A stretch of DNA of 64,000 nt from an uncultured Muribaculaceae bacterium (GCA_910589425.1 CAJUSZ010000009.1:17463-81462), one strand, 5' to 3'. Shown: positions 1 through 9,202, numbered from the stretch's first letter. A program made the numbers and translations. The notes: generated by a model not told the origin, from the sequence alone.

Positions 1-1071
1 GTCGCAGATCATTCCGGTGAGATTGGCTACCATGTTTTTAACCGCGGCGCAGCTCTCGTTGAAGCCTCCTCCCATCAGGTAGACGAGAGCCGCTGAAGCT
101 CCTGTCGATGCCACCACACATCCGCAGAGAGCGGAAAGGCGGCCGAGGCTCTGCTTGATGTAGATGCTCGTCAGATGGCTGAGTACGAGGGCGCGGATGG
201 TCTGTTCTTCGGAGGCATTTATGTCTCGGGCAAAGCTTACCACCGGCATCGTCGCCGTGATTCCCTGATTGCCGCTGCCGCTGTTGCTCATCACGGGCAC
301 CGGGGCGCCGCCCATGCGGGCGTCGCATGCAGCGGATGTGTATGTAACCATCCGTGCGAGCGGCGTGTCTCCGAAATACTTCGTGCCGCAGTTCCGGATT
401 GTAGAGCCCAGTGAATGACCGTATCCACCATTGAGAGCCACTTCCGCCGCAGCAAGATTGAGTTCTTTTGCTTTAAGTATGAACCGGATCTCATCGAGTG
501 GGGCTGTTGTGGCAAAATCGTATACCATCGACAGAGTGAGCTGGATGTCGTCTGCAGAGCTGTCGGTTGTCTCAGTCTGTGGTTCTTCGCGGAAGATCGT
601 CTCGTTGTCGCGTTCAAGCAGGATATAGTTTGTATGCGCTCTGGAAATGACAGCTCTGGCCTGATGGCCTCCGCCGCTTACGCGGCAGTCTATGTGGAGG
701 TTTGATGGAGCATCCTCACACAGCGATATGGATATGCGCTTTTCGTCGATGTACTGTTTCCCTTTTTCCACTGCATCGGCATTGACGTCGCGGAGTACTT
801 CCAGTTCATATTCCGGCTTCCCGACTATGGCGCCGAGGGCGACGGCGATCGGCAGACCGATCATTCCGGTGCCTGGAATCCCGACACCCATAGCGTTCTT
901 GATGATGTTGCCACTGAGGTAGAGTCCGATTTTTTCAGGAAGGGATCCGAGCATTTGTGTGGCTTTGGCTACACAAAGCGATACGGCGATGGGTTCGGTG
1001 CATCCGATCGCGGGCACCACCTCACGGTTGATGAGGTCGATGATTCGTTTACGGTTATCTTGAGTCAGCAT
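1..1071 (-). CDS. L-cysteine desulfidase family protein (UPF0597, CyuA/YhaM-like), C-terminus beyond window
   Basis: N-terminal part of a UPF0597-type protein. The family includes 4Fe-4S L-cysteine desulfidases that turn cysteine into pyruvate, ammonia and sulfide in the cytoplasm. The ATG at 1071 opens 357 codons that run off the left edge, so roughly the last 70-80 residues are missing if it has the usual length near 430. Visible are AIGCTEP with Cys24, a CEDAPSNLH segment near residue 120, and Gly-rich stretches. The chain leaves the window at GMICD, the start of the cysteine motif that usually continues GAK. Cys24 matches the first cluster cysteine of the archaeal enzyme. Some members are annotated as serine dehydratase alpha-like, so the substrate is inferred from family only. 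It lies 56 bp downstream of the methyltransferase gene on the same strand, so the two sulfur-related genes may be co-transcribed. Confidence 0.85.
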   Translation of the reverse strand, partial: MLTQDNRKRIIDLINREVVPAIGCTEPIAVSLCVAKATQMLGSLPEKIGLYLSGNIIKNAMGVGIPGTGMIGLPIAVALGAIVGKPEYELEVLRDVNADAVEKGKQYIDEKRISISLCEDAPSNLHIDCRVSGGGHQARAVISRAHTNYILLERDNETIFREEPQTETTDSSADDIQLTLSMVYDFATTAPLDEIRFILKAKELNLAAAEVALNGGYGHSLGSTIRNCGTKYFGDTPLARMVTYTSAACDARMGGAPVPVMSNSGSGNQGITATMPVVSFARDINASEEQTIRALVLSHLTSIYIKQSLGRLSALCGCVVASTGASAALVYLMGGGFNESCAAVKNMVANLTGMICD

Positions 1072-1127
1072 GATGTTGAGTTTAAGTTATGTTCTGTCTA
1101 ATATGATCTTATATGAAATTGATATGG

Positions 1128-2081
1128 CTAAGAGTTTTCTCGCGATATTATTCTTTTCAGTAGGCTGAGATGCCCGGTGCCGGCACCACAGCATCCGCCT
1201 GCCAGACGGAGTCTGCCGGAGCGTAGCAATGGCACGAATGCTTCGGCAAACATATCCGGATCTGTAGCTGGTTCCGTCCGGAGATCGCCTGATGAGGCAC
1301 TCGGCCTCATAGACAGGGGAAGATCCATGCTTTCCGCCGCGGCAAACAATGTGGCGGCGGCACGGGTGGCAGGAAACACACAGTTGATCCCTACGGTGTC
1401 GGCTCCGGATCCGGCTGCTTTCCTGAAAGCATGGGAGACTGTCTCTCCCGAAGGAAGAGAGCCGCTTTGTCCGATTGTGAATTCCACGCTCACCGGAACT
1501 CTCTTCCCTGTGGTGCGCATCGCTTCCAGACATGCCTCGATGCCGGCGGCCGCCACTGTGGAGTCGGTCTGTGTTTCGAGCAGAAGCAAGTCGGCTCCTG
1601 CGTCGAGCAGCGATGTGGCTTGCGTGAGAATAGCATTTGCCGCCATTCCTTTGTCGTCGGCTCCGCATAGTCTCGATCCGATGCAAGGCGGACCTATGGA
1701 TCCGGCCACAATCCCCTTTGCGGCCGTGTCTGCGATGCGTCGGGCTATGCCTACAGCCTCGCTGTTCAGTCTGGAGGCGTATTCTGCGGCACCGAACGAT
1801 GCCAGAGTAAGGGGATTTGCCAGAAAAGTATTGGATACGATTATGTCCGCTCCCGCTTCGGCATATCTCAGTGCTGTTTGTTCGACGAGTTCCGGGGCAA
1901 GGATAGTGAGCATGTCGGTGCAGCAGTTGAAAACACTTTTCCACCTTGCCAGATCATCCGATTCCGGAGCATTTGCCGCAGCCTCCCGCAAGGCTGTTCC
2001 GAGCGGGCTTCCAAGAGTAAGGGTTCCGGATTCAGGTAGCGACCATCCCATTTCTTTCAGGCATATTTCATTCGGATTCAA
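1128..2081 (-). CDS. homocysteine S-methyltransferase family protein
   Basis: A 317-residue TIM-barrel methyltransferase of the homocysteine S-methyltransferase (Pfam S-methyl_trans) family. These enzymes make methionine from homocysteine using S-methylmethionine, betaine or methyltetrahydrofolate as donor. The three zinc/thiol cysteines expected of the family are present: one in GINC near residue 233 and two in GGCCG at 297-298. The barrel starts are visible (GADIIVSNTFLANP, GIVAGSIGPP, LLLLETQTD). It is a single-domain protein, without the folate or B12 domains of MetH. Its start overlaps the end of tdk by 14 bp, so the two are translationally coupled. The methyl donor cannot be told from sequence. 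With the cysteine desulfidase just downstream it may form a small sulfur amino acid group (inference). Confidence 0.88.
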   Translation of the reverse strand: MNPNEICLKEMGWSLPESGTLTLGSPLGTALREAAANAPESDDLARWKSVFNCCTDMLTILAPELVEQTALRYAEAGADIIVSNTFLANPLTLASFGAAEYASRLNSEAVGIARRIADTAAKGIVAGSIGPPCIGSRLCGADDKGMAANAILTQATSLLDAGADLLLLETQTDSTVAAAGIEACLEAMRTTGKRVPVSVEFTIGQSGSLPSGETVSHAFRKAAGSGADTVGINCVFPATRAAATLFAAAESMDLPLSMRPSASSGDLRTEPATDPDMFAEAFVPLLRSGRLRLAGGCCGAGTGHLSLLKRIISRENS

Positions 2082-2697
2082 AAGGAAGCCTGTCGCGGCT
2101 CATTCTTTCTATCCGCTTGTTTGTCCAGCATTTACGGCACACGGACATGTAGCGGTCGTTGCCGCCTATCTCAACCTGTTCCCCCTCGGTTATAATGTCC
2201 CCTTTGCTGTCGATGCGCGCATTGACAATGGTTTTCCTTCCGCAGGAACATGTGGATTTTACCTCGTCGATAGTGTCGGCTATCTCAAAAAGGCGTCTTG
2301 ATCCTTCGAAAAGATGGCTTCGGAAATCGGTGCGCAGACCGTAGCAAATCACGTTTATGCCGAAGTCATCCACTGTCCGTGCGAGCTGATCCACTTGTCC
2401 GGCGCTCAGAAACTGAGCCTCGTCGATCAATATCCACTGTGGCAGATCGAGCGTTTTCTCAAAAATATCGCGTATCTCGGCATACAGATCCGTTTCTTTG
2501 TAGATCCACCGGCATTCCCGCTCGATTCCTATACGGCTTCGGATCACATTTTTCTTGTCGCGTGTGTCTACCACGGGCTTGAAGCATATATATGACATGC
2601 CGCGTTCCTCGAAATTATAGGCAGTGGTGAGAAGCATGGCTGTCTTGGCACTACCCATCGTTCCGTATCGGAAATAAAGTTTACCTATTCGGTTCAT
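2068..2697 (-). CDS. tdk: thymidine kinase
   Basis: Type II thymidine kinase, 209 residues, which phosphorylates thymidine with ATP for salvage into dTTP. The P-loop GTMGSAKT lies at residues 12-19, the Walker B/catalytic region LIDEAQFL near 89-96, and the lasso loop with YGLRTDFR and FEGSRRLFEIAD around 120-140. The structural zinc site is the pair CSCG near 150 and CRKCW near 188. Length and motifs are standard for the family. A TAnnTTTG -7 box lies upstream at 2786-2793. The stop codon lies inside the homocysteine methyltransferase gene, so the two probably share a transcript. Confidence 0.95.
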   Translation of the reverse strand: MNRIGKLYFRYGTMGSAKTAMLLTTAYNFEERGMSYICFKPVVDTRDKKNVIRSRIGIERECRWIYKETDLYAEIRDIFEKTLDLPQWILIDEAQFLSAGQVDQLARTVDDFGINVICYGLRTDFRSHLFEGSRRLFEIADTIDEVKSTCSCGRKTIVNARIDSKGDIITEGEQVEIGGNDRYMSVCRKCWTNKRIERMSRDRLPFESE

Positions 2698-2785
2698 CGG
2701 ATTGTTTAGGAGTGTTGTTGTTTCCCGAAAATCGCCTGATAGCCATCCGGCGATGAATCCACGGCGGGACAGCAGGATTCAGCTG

Positions 2786-2793
2786 CAAAGATA
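2786..2793 (-). promoter_or_regulatory. -7 box candidate for tdk
   Basis: The minus strand reads TATCTTTG, matching the Bacteroidota -7 consensus TAnnTTTG, about 90 bp upstream of the tdk start. No clear TTTG -33 box is seen at the right spacing, so this is a weak call. Confidence 0.4.
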
Positions 2794-2851
2794 ATCGTAA
2801 AATCTGACATAGCGGCAATGTGCGGCGCATGAAATTTCATTAAGGGCTTGC

Positions 2852-4225
2852 TTATTCCTTGTTTGCCGCAAGCTGGCGGCGACGGATCTTCCGGATCTGA
2901 ATGGCGAGCATGCATGAGGCCACGACTGTCGCTACAAAATCACTGATCGGATATGCCGCCCATACACCGTCGAGGCCGAAGTGAGGCGGGAGTATCAGCA
3001 GAAGCGGGATCATGAAAATGATCTGGCGTGTCAGGGACAGGAATATGGATTTGGCCGCCATGCCGAGAGATTGGAAAAAGTTGGTGGCCACAACCTGGAA
3101 GCCGACTATCCAGAATGTCAGGGTGGTAATTCTAAGACAGTTTACGGCGCATTCGATCTGCTGTGGATCCTGCATGAACATTGCTGCGATCGCTCTCGGG
3201 CAAAGTGCCCCGGTGATGCTCCCTATCGATGTGACTACCACTGCGCTGCCGGCCGCCCACCAGAGGGTCTTGAAAAGACGGTTGAAACGTCCCGATCCAT
3301 AGTTGTAGCCGAGTATAGGCTGCATTCCCTGGCAGATGCCGATCACGATGAAGATGAAGATAGTTACGAACCTATTGAAAACCACAACAGCGGCTATCGC
3401 ATTGTCTCCTCCGTAGAAAAGGAGGGAATTGTTGACAATGGCGTTGATCGAGGCGCCTGCCACATTGATCAGGAACGGCGACATGCCGATATAGAGTACG
3501 GACTTGACCACCGGCCAGTTGAACCTGAATGTGCCGCGCACAAAATGCAGGTCATTCTTCTTGTTGAAGAAATGGGACATGACCCATGTGGCGGTTACCA
3601 TCATCGATATGTCCGTCGCAATAGCCGCGCCACGTATTCCCCATCCGAACCCGAAGAGGAAAAGGGGAGCGAGAATGCAGTTTAATCCGGCTCCGATCAT
3701 GTTGGTATACATGGCTTTGCCCGGATAGCCTGACGCCCGCATTACATTGTTGTAGGAAAACGTCAGATTCATCAGCACCATTCCGGGCAATACCCACAGC
3801 AGAAACTCCCGTGCATAGGGAAGTGTCTGTGGCGAGGCTCCGAAGAGCATCAGGATCTGGTTAAGAAATACCGCGAAGACTGTTATATAGGCCAGGCCGA
3901 TGCCAACGGTAAGAAGGACGGAGTTGCCCAGAATCAGTTCCGCCCGGGTCTTGTCGCGTTGTCCGAGGACGATCGATACCCTTGTGGCCGCACCGGCTCC
4001 GATGAGCATTCCGAGAGCCGTGGCCAGATTCATGACGGGAAATGTTACGGCGATTCCCGCCACAACGTTAGGATCGTCGATCGCATGGCCTATCACCACC
4101 GAGTCAATAATATTATAGACAGCCGAAACGACCGTACCGACTACGGCCGGAAGACTGTATTTCAGCAGCATCCGCGGAATTGAGGCGGTGCCGAGTTCCT
4201 TTAGTCTGTTGGTTTCTTCTGGCAT
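2852..4225 (-). CDS. MATE family efflux transporter
   Basis: A 457-residue inner-membrane protein of the multidrug and toxic compound extrusion family, which exports cationic drugs or metabolites in exchange for Na+ or H+. About twelve hydrophobic segments are visible in two homologous halves. Family signatures include LKYSLPAVVGTVVSAVYNI near the N-terminus, GAGAATRVSIVLGQ near residue 80, and GICQGMQPILGYNYG near 300, the conserved repeat in the second half. The C-terminus is basic (QIRKIRRRQL), as expected for a cytoplasmic tail. The start at 4225 is 47 bp from the end of the ATP-grasp gene. Substrate is unknown. Confidence 0.9.
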   Translation of the reverse strand: MPEETNRLKELGTASIPRMLLKYSLPAVVGTVVSAVYNIIDSVVIGHAIDDPNVVAGIAVTFPVMNLATALGMLIGAGAATRVSIVLGQRDKTRAELILGNSVLLTVGIGLAYITVFAVFLNQILMLFGASPQTLPYAREFLLWVLPGMVLMNLTFSYNNVMRASGYPGKAMYTNMIGAGLNCILAPLFLFGFGWGIRGAAIATDISMMVTATWVMSHFFNKKNDLHFVRGTFRFNWPVVKSVLYIGMSPFLINVAGASINAIVNNSLLFYGGDNAIAAVVVFNRFVTIFIFIVIGICQGMQPILGYNYGSGRFNRLFKTLWWAAGSAVVVTSIGSITGALCPRAIAAMFMQDPQQIECAVNCLRITTLTFWIVGFQVVATNFFQSLGMAAKSIFLSLTRQIIFMIPLLLILPPHFGLDGVWAAYPISDFVATVVASCMLAIQIRKIRRRQLAANKE

Positions 4226-4272
4226 TGTTCTTTTTCAGCTGACTTTAGATAGCGTTGGCGGCCGGCAATCGG

Positions 4273-5232
4273 TCAGGAACGACTGTTGCCGTAGAATATC
4301 ACTTCTTTCTGATACCGTGTCATAAGCGTATGGTCTGCCCAGTCTGAGCATGGTCTCACAGCCACGCCGAGGCTTTCGCGGATGATATAGTCCGTGATCG
4401 GGGCGCCGGCGAGAATAGAGCAAACCACTCCGCTTCCGAGCCTGGGATTGACCTCGAGAAGCAGGTAGCGGTCGGCATCAAGATCGTGGATAAACTGGAT
4501 CGTAACCGGCCCGCGCAAGGTGAAGGCTTCGATGACATCAGCCGCCATTTTCTCCAAAGTGGCATTTCTGACTGTCTCGGTGCGGGTGGCCTCTCCGCCC
4601 ATGACCTCGATCCGAAGTCTGGGTACGGTTACGAGTATCTCTCCGGATGCGCTGACATAACAGTCCACCGTGTATTCATCGAAATGCTCGATATATTCCT
4701 GCACAAGATAGTCGTCCAGATTGGCCAGATGCATCAGCTCGTCCATATTGTAGAAAACTTTTATACCGCGCGAGGACGATCCTTTCCGAGGCTTTGCGAT
4801 GGCTGGCACTTCGGCGTTGAGGACGGTGTAGGTCTGCGGTATGGGAAGTCCGGCGTCGAGGAAAGCCTTTGCCGCCTCCTGTTTGTCGAACATGCGGCGG
4901 CTTGTCTCGAAATCCCCGACAGGGATGAACACGTCGGGAAGACGGTCGCGGCATTTGGCCGCTATCTCGATGGCTCCGTCCACGAAAGGAAGTATTATCG
5001 AGACTTCGTATTCTGTGGCTACGCGCACTATGTCGTCGATCACTTCGGGATCGCTCCATTTCAGCCCTACCTCAACTTTACTTACAATTGAGATGGGCAC
5101 ACGTGTGGTCAGCTCGTAACTGACAAGCTCCACATGGCAGCCGATTCTCTCGCCGCTCTTGATGAGCTGCTCGGCCAAAGAGACCCTGCGGGCGCCGCCG
5201 AGCATCAAAATCACTGTCTTGTGTTGGCTCAT
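4273..5232 (-). CDS. ATP-grasp domain protein paired with a LegB-type dehydratase
   Basis: A 319-residue ATP-grasp enzyme of the carbamoyl-phosphate-synthase-like group. Such enzymes activate a carboxylate as an acyl phosphate and join it to an amine or other nucleophile. The N-terminal pre-ATP-grasp Rossmann domain begins MLGGARRVSLAEQL. The central lid is AIAKPRKGSSSRGIKV near residue 145-160, followed by LVQEYIEHFDEYTVD, and the Mg-binding catalytic signature EVNPRLGSG lies near residue 272. It overlaps the upstream legB gene by 4 bp (ATGA type), so the two enzymes are made together and probably act on one nucleotide sugar or glycan. Substrate is not predictable. Ligation of an amino acid or carbamoyl group to a sugar is a reasonable guess only. 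Confidence 0.8.
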   Translation of the reverse strand: MSQHKTVILMLGGARRVSLAEQLIKSGERIGCHVELVSYELTTRVPISIVSKVEVGLKWSDPEVIDDIVRVATEYEVSIILPFVDGAIEIAAKCRDRLPDVFIPVGDFETSRRMFDKQEAAKAFLDAGLPIPQTYTVLNAEVPAIAKPRKGSSSRGIKVFYNMDELMHLANLDDYLVQEYIEHFDEYTVDCYVSASGEILVTVPRLRIEVMGGEATRTETVRNATLEKMAADVIEAFTLRGPVTIQFIHDLDADRYLLLEVNPRLGSGVVCSILAGAPITDYIIRESLGVAVRPCSDWADHTLMTRYQKEVIFYGNSRS

Positions 5233-6206
5233 TGATTGTAAATGTTTGATTTATACATTTTGAGATTTTCCTTGTCTGTAAACCAGGCCACGGTTTCGCG
5301 CAGCCCTTGCTCAAGAGAATACTGAGGCTCCCATCCGGTGAGTCCGCGGAGTTTGGCCGAGTCGCCCAACAGACGGCGCACCTCGCTTTTCGACGGGCGC
5401 AGCCGTTGCGGATCTACGGTCCAGCGTATGTCCGCCCCCATGATTTCCGCGATGGTTTCCAAAGTCTGCCGCATCGACACTTCCTTGCCTGTGGCGATAT
5501 TGATTTCCTGGCCTGATGTGGCGGCTGATCTGGCAATGGCGAGGAACCCGCGGCATGTGTCCCTGACAAAATTGAAGTCGCGTGTGGGGGAGAGGTCGCC
5601 CACTTTTATCTCCTTTTCTCCGGCTGCTATCTGGGTGATTACGGTCGGTATGATGGCCCGGGCCGACTGCCGGGGGCCGTAGGTGTTGAACGGTCTGACT
5701 ATGGTTACAGGCAGGTCGAAAGCGTTGTAGAAACTCTTCGCAATCGCGTCGGCTCCGATTTTGGTGGCGGAATAGGGGGATTGCGGCTGGCGGGGATGAT
5801 TTTCATCGATCGGCACGTAAAGAGCTGTGCCGTAGACTTCAGACGTTGACGTAACAAGGATTTTTTCAACGCCCGAGTCGCGTGCGGCCTGAAGCATATT
5901 GAGCGTGCCTTTTATGTTGGTGTCGACATAACTGTCTGGCGCCACGTAGCTGTAGGGTATCGCAATGAGGGCTGCGAGATGGAACACGGTGTCCATCCCC
6001 CGGGAGATATGCCGGCAGAAATCCGCGTCGCGGACGTCGCCGCACACGATCTCAAGATCAGGATTCTTTATTTGTTCGAGCCATCCCCAGGAATTGAAGG
6101 AATTATACTGGGCAAGAGCCCGGACATTATAGCCCTCTTCGAGTAAAAGTTCGGTCAGATGGCTTCCGATAAAGCCGTCGGCACCGGTTACAAGCACGTT
6201 TTTCAT
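5229..6206 (-). CDS. legB: NAD-dependent UDP-sugar 4,6-dehydratase, LegB-like
   Basis: A 325-residue extended short-chain dehydrogenase. The NAD-binding motif GADGFIGSH lies at residues 8-16, followed by the YNSFNSWGWL segment near 39-48 that marks LegB-type UDP-N-acetylglucosamine 4,6-dehydratases of legionaminic acid synthesis. The catalytic Ser/Thr and YxxxK are seen in TSTSEVYG and YSATK, and the substrate loop in RPFNTYGPRQ. The gene overlaps the downstream ATP-grasp gene by 4 bp. The other legionaminate genes (aminotransferase, NeuB-like synthase, epimerase) are not in this window. A CMP-sugar synthetase lies 5.3 kb away. LegB-like identity is good; the final sugar is inferred. Confidence 0.85.
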   Translation of the reverse strand: MKNVLVTGADGFIGSHLTELLLEEGYNVRALAQYNSFNSWGWLEQIKNPDLEIVCGDVRDADFCRHISRGMDTVFHLAALIAIPYSYVAPDSYVDTNIKGTLNMLQAARDSGVEKILVTSTSEVYGTALYVPIDENHPRQPQSPYSATKIGADAIAKSFYNAFDLPVTIVRPFNTYGPRQSARAIIPTVITQIAAGEKEIKVGDLSPTRDFNFVRDTCRGFLAIARSAATSGQEINIATGKEVSMRQTLETIAEIMGADIRWTVDPQRLRPSKSEVRRLLGDSAKLRGLTGWEPQYSLEQGLRETVAWFTDKENLKMYKSNIYNQ

Positions 6207-6273
6207 TTATCTTATTTAGGGTAATGTAGCTGGTTGAGTATGAAGATAAGCCGTAAGAGACAACAAGTGGATC

Positions 6274-6699
6274 TCACCATTTCCTGAAATGCCAGATCTG
6301 AGTCCCTCCTCCGGCAAGCGGTTTTCCCAATGTCATGCTTTTGGAAGACAGACTGATTATCTGCCATTCGGATTGTCTGCCGGTCTCCGGAATGAGCATC
6401 GGGAATCGTTCATCGGGGAAATCAAGAAACAGTGTCTCATCTGAGATCCTGAAATTGCCGTAGGTCTCGGATGTCTGGTGGCGTTCGCTTACGGTCAGGA
6501 CTTTGATGGTGGTCGATTGGAATGACCAGTACATTCTGGTGTCCGTGTCGGGAGTGGCGTGTTCATCTCCGGAGCTGATCCCTGTCAGTTGCCATTGTCC
6601 GAGAATGTCTCCGATATCCCCGTTGTTGGTGGTGCAGCCGGTCAGGATAAGCAATGAGATGGCTGCCATGATCGTATATCTGAAGGAGAGTGTTTTCAT
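6274..6699 (-). CDS. small lipoprotein with lipocalin-like fold
   Basis: A 141-residue predicted lipoprotein. The N-terminus has a short basic region, a hydrophobic stretch and the lipobox LILTGC with Cys at residue 22, so the mature protein would be lipid-anchored, probably to the outer membrane. The rest is beta-rich and begins IGDILGQWQLTGI, typical of Bacteroidota lipocalin-like proteins; GQW is the usual first-strand motif. Its ATG overlaps the stop codon of the Wzi-like gene (ATGA), making it the last gene of the GlsB-Wzi-lipoprotein operon. Function is unknown. Confidence 0.75.
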   Translation of the reverse strand: MKTLSFRYTIMAAISLLILTGCTTNNGDIGDILGQWQLTGISSGDEHATPDTDTRMYWSFQSTTIKVLTVSERHQTSETYGNFRISDETLFLDFPDERFPMLIPETGRQSEWQIISLSSKSMTLGKPLAGGGTQIWHFRKW

Positions 6700-8246
6700 T
6701 TGTGTCTGAAATTAATTAGTCCGTCGTATGACACCCCGATCATCAGTCCGTAGTTATTGCCGTAGAGCGATCCTGTGTCGAATGCTATCTGCGCGGACAA
6801 TGCCAGTCCTTTCACACGAGGCATCTCGTAGGAAGCCTGGATAGACAGCGATGTGGCATGCCGTTTCTCCGGAGCCGGCTCCATCGGGGTGCCGAATGAT
6901 TCCCTCCATGCTCCGAGCAGCCTGTATCTCATGTTGGCGAAAGGCTCCCCCTCGATTCCTGCCTGGATTCCCCTGATCCTGTTGTCGGTGAAGAGAAGAT
7001 AGCCATCTTTGTTGTAGAATGGACTTTTTGCGAAAGGGGTTCCGATCGACATCCCGTAGTTCGCCCATCCGTTGTAGAAATAGTTGTTGTAATAATTGTC
7101 GGCGCCGGTGGCTTCACCTCCGATGGTCGTGCCGTCGTGATCGCCCGGTGCCCAGTGCATTGGCCCGGACTGGTTTGTGAAGTCTATGTATTCTATGGAA
7201 GCGGTGTCGATCCAGGCCGGCTTGTTTCTGCGGTATTCCACACCCCAGACTCCGTCCCATCCGTTGAGCTTCCCGATTCCGGAGCCGTCTTCCCACGGCC
7301 ATTGGAAGAATGCCGTGATCTCGGATCCGTCATGAAATCTGTAGCGTGCCCTGAAATCCCAGGAGCCGAGATGGTTGCCGTTGTAATATTGTCGGTCTCC
7401 GCCGGTGGTTCCTCCTCCTCCGCGTTTCTGGACGAAAACGTCGAGGAAATCTTTCAGGCTCACTTTCCCGCCGGCGCTTTCATATATCTGTCCGTCGGAA
7501 TAGGCATTGTAATATCCGCCGAACTGAGCGGCGTGCTGCATCCCTACTGTAACTGAAAACGGTTTTTCCGGATTTGTGCGGAAATATAGCCGCTTGTAAT
7601 GGAACCAGACACCGGTTGTCAGGAATGAGTTATAGTAGTTGTAATGATCTTTCAGCCAGTTACTGTCTGTGAATTTTCCGTAGGCGGCCTCAGCCTGTAT
7701 CTGAACCCATCCGTTGGTGAACGGTATGTTTTGGAAATCGATGAATCCAAGACGCACCTGAGGGATCGGGCGTGCGTTTTCGCTTACCACAATGTCTCCT
7801 ACACCGAGCGGTGAATCAAACAGCGAGCGGTCGTTCCCCTTCATACCTGCCGTGATAAAAAAACCGCGGTATTTCAGGCCTCCCCACAACTGCTGGATCC
7901 AGACGTATGGCTGGCGGCGGTTATGTTCGCTCCATGTTCCTGAAGATTTGTCGAATCGTTCGTAGGCGACGGGCTGGGTGTAGGAGCCGATGATTTCTGC
8001 TCCGAATCCATACTCGAATCTGCCGGTGCGTTTCAGTTCCCGGCATATTGAGAGTCTTTCGTAGATTCCGGCAGGCTGAGTGAATATCCCTCCGGAATTC
8101 GACCCTATGAAATATGGTGAGAAATCGCCTCCGCCCGCGTTAACGACGGTGGATGCTCTCCAGGGGATGGAGTAGTCCGCTTTTGCGGCGGAAGCCATGA
8201 TCAGTATCATGGCGGTTATCAGTCGTATGAGTTTTCTGCTGGGCAT
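6696..8246 (-). CDS. capsule assembly Wzi family outer-membrane protein
   Basis: A 516-residue outer-membrane beta-barrel with a signal peptide ending near AAKADYS (residue 23). The body is rich in alternating aromatic strands (for example GWVQIQAEAAYGKF) and ends in a strand-like INFRHK. It resembles the Bacteroidota branch of the Wzi family, which helps attach capsular polysaccharide to the cell surface. The long gene start overlaps the end of the upstream acyltransferase by 28 bp, and its stop overlaps the lipoprotein start, so three envelope genes are tightly coupled. The family call rests on overall pattern rather than a catalytic motif. A general porin-like barrel is the alternative. 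Confidence 0.7.
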   Translation of the reverse strand: MPSRKLIRLITAMILIMASAAKADYSIPWRASTVVNAGGGDFSPYFIGSNSGGIFTQPAGIYERLSICRELKRTGRFEYGFGAEIIGSYTQPVAYERFDKSSGTWSEHNRRQPYVWIQQLWGGLKYRGFFITAGMKGNDRSLFDSPLGVGDIVVSENARPIPQVRLGFIDFQNIPFTNGWVQIQAEAAYGKFTDSNWLKDHYNYYNSFLTTGVWFHYKRLYFRTNPEKPFSVTVGMQHAAQFGGYYNAYSDGQIYESAGGKVSLKDFLDVFVQKRGGGGTTGGDRQYYNGNHLGSWDFRARYRFHDGSEITAFFQWPWEDGSGIGKLNGWDGVWGVEYRRNKPAWIDTASIEYIDFTNQSGPMHWAPGDHDGTTIGGEATGADNYYNNYFYNGWANYGMSIGTPFAKSPFYNKDGYLLFTDNRIRGIQAGIEGEPFANMRYRLLGAWRESFGTPMEPAPEKRHATSLSIQASYEMPRVKGLALSAQIAFDTGSLYGNNYGLMIGVSYDGLINFRHK

Positions 8247-9202
8247 TTGTCGGATTTGTATGAGTTTACATGACGGCGCTTTTTCTCTTCGAAAATATCT
8301 GAGATCTTGAAAAATATGCCGCTTTCCTCCACATCTCCGAATTCATGGTTGATGGCAGTGCCAAACATTCTCATTGTCGGGGAGAGACTCATATAGGCAT
8401 TTACAAGGGGAGGGATGTTCAGTCCGTGTTCACGGACGCTATGGTTGAGGATCTTGTAGTCTTCCTTAAAATTCCCTCCGGAGAACAGCCTTTCGAGCTT
8501 ATTCCTGTCAGGGGATGTGTGGAGCGGCCGTATAGGCTCCACAAGCCGGTCGGGATCAGGGAAATACTTGTGCAGAAAAAACAGAAGCATATCCCGGCAT
8601 TCCGTGCCGTAGTCGGGATACATCGTAACTTTGCCGAACAGGTATTTTATCTGCGGGTACACCACAGTCAAGGCTCCGAGTCCGTCCCAGAGGTTGTCGA
8701 GTGCGTAGAGTGCTTTTGCCCCGGCTTTCGATGACTGATATCCGGTTGAGACAAACGATCTCCCCAGCTCGATCGTGTAGGGCAGAAGTTCGTTGATGAA
8801 CCGGTCCGAGAACCGGAACATGTGGGATGTCGCTATCCGAGGCGAACCGTCGCTGCTGAATCTGATATCTTCTCCCAGAATGAACCGGTATCCTCCTATG
8901 ATCTCCATATCGTGAGGATCCCATACGATCAACTGGCGGCATGGCGGCTCCATTGTGTCGAACTCGTCTATGTCGCAGCATTTCCCTGTTCCGCCACCTG
9001 CATCGCGAAACGCAATCTCTCTGAGACGACCGATCTCGCGCATTGTGTTGGGCGCGCATTTGTGGTCGATGATATAGATTTCGTTATCAAGTTTGTTCGT
9101 ATGGCGCAGCAGCCGTTCTCCGGTCAGTTCGGCGGCGATAAGATCCCTGTCTATTCTGTCTATAATTTCTTCCATATATGTCGGCGCATATCGGCTTGTC
9201 AT
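8219..9202 (-). CDS. glsB: GNAT-like N-acyltransferase (GlsB/hemolysin-like), putative glycine N-acyltransferase
   Basis: A 327-residue protein of the OlsB/hemolysin-like acyltransferase group. In Bacteroides the equivalent enzyme, GlsB, puts a 3-hydroxy fatty acid on glycine to make commendamide-type lipids. Conserved blocks visible are MREIGRLREIAFRDAGGGTG near residue 53, YRFILGEDI near 104, ELGRSFVSTGYQ near 144-155 and LFGKVTMYPDYG near 188. The C-terminal 50 residues are charged and variable. Bacteroides usually has the O-acyltransferase GlsA next to GlsB; here the neighbours are a Wzi-like protein and a lipoprotein, and no GlsA is seen. A -7 box lies 56 bp upstream. The amino acid acceptor is inferred from family. 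Confidence 0.7.
   Translation of the reverse strand: MTSRYAPTYMEEIIDRIDRDLIAAELTGERLLRHTNKLDNEIYIIDHKCAPNTMREIGRLREIAFRDAGGGTGKCCDIDEFDTMEPPCRQLIVWDPHDMEIIGGYRFILGEDIRFSSDGSPRIATSHMFRFSDRFINELLPYTIELGRSFVSTGYQSSKAGAKALYALDNLWDGLGALTVVYPQIKYLFGKVTMYPDYGTECRDMLLFFLHKYFPDPDRLVEPIRPLHTSPDRNKLERLFSGGNFKEDYKILNHSVREHGLNIPPLVNAYMSLSPTMRMFGTAINHEFGDVEESGIFFKISDIFEEKKRRHVNSYKSDKCPAENSYD

Noticed and set aside
1177..2301. A 374-codon open frame on the plus strand across the homocysteine methyltransferase and thymidine kinase genes
   Set aside because: It is antisense to two genes with clear motifs and has no family signature; a shadow of GC-rich coding DNA.
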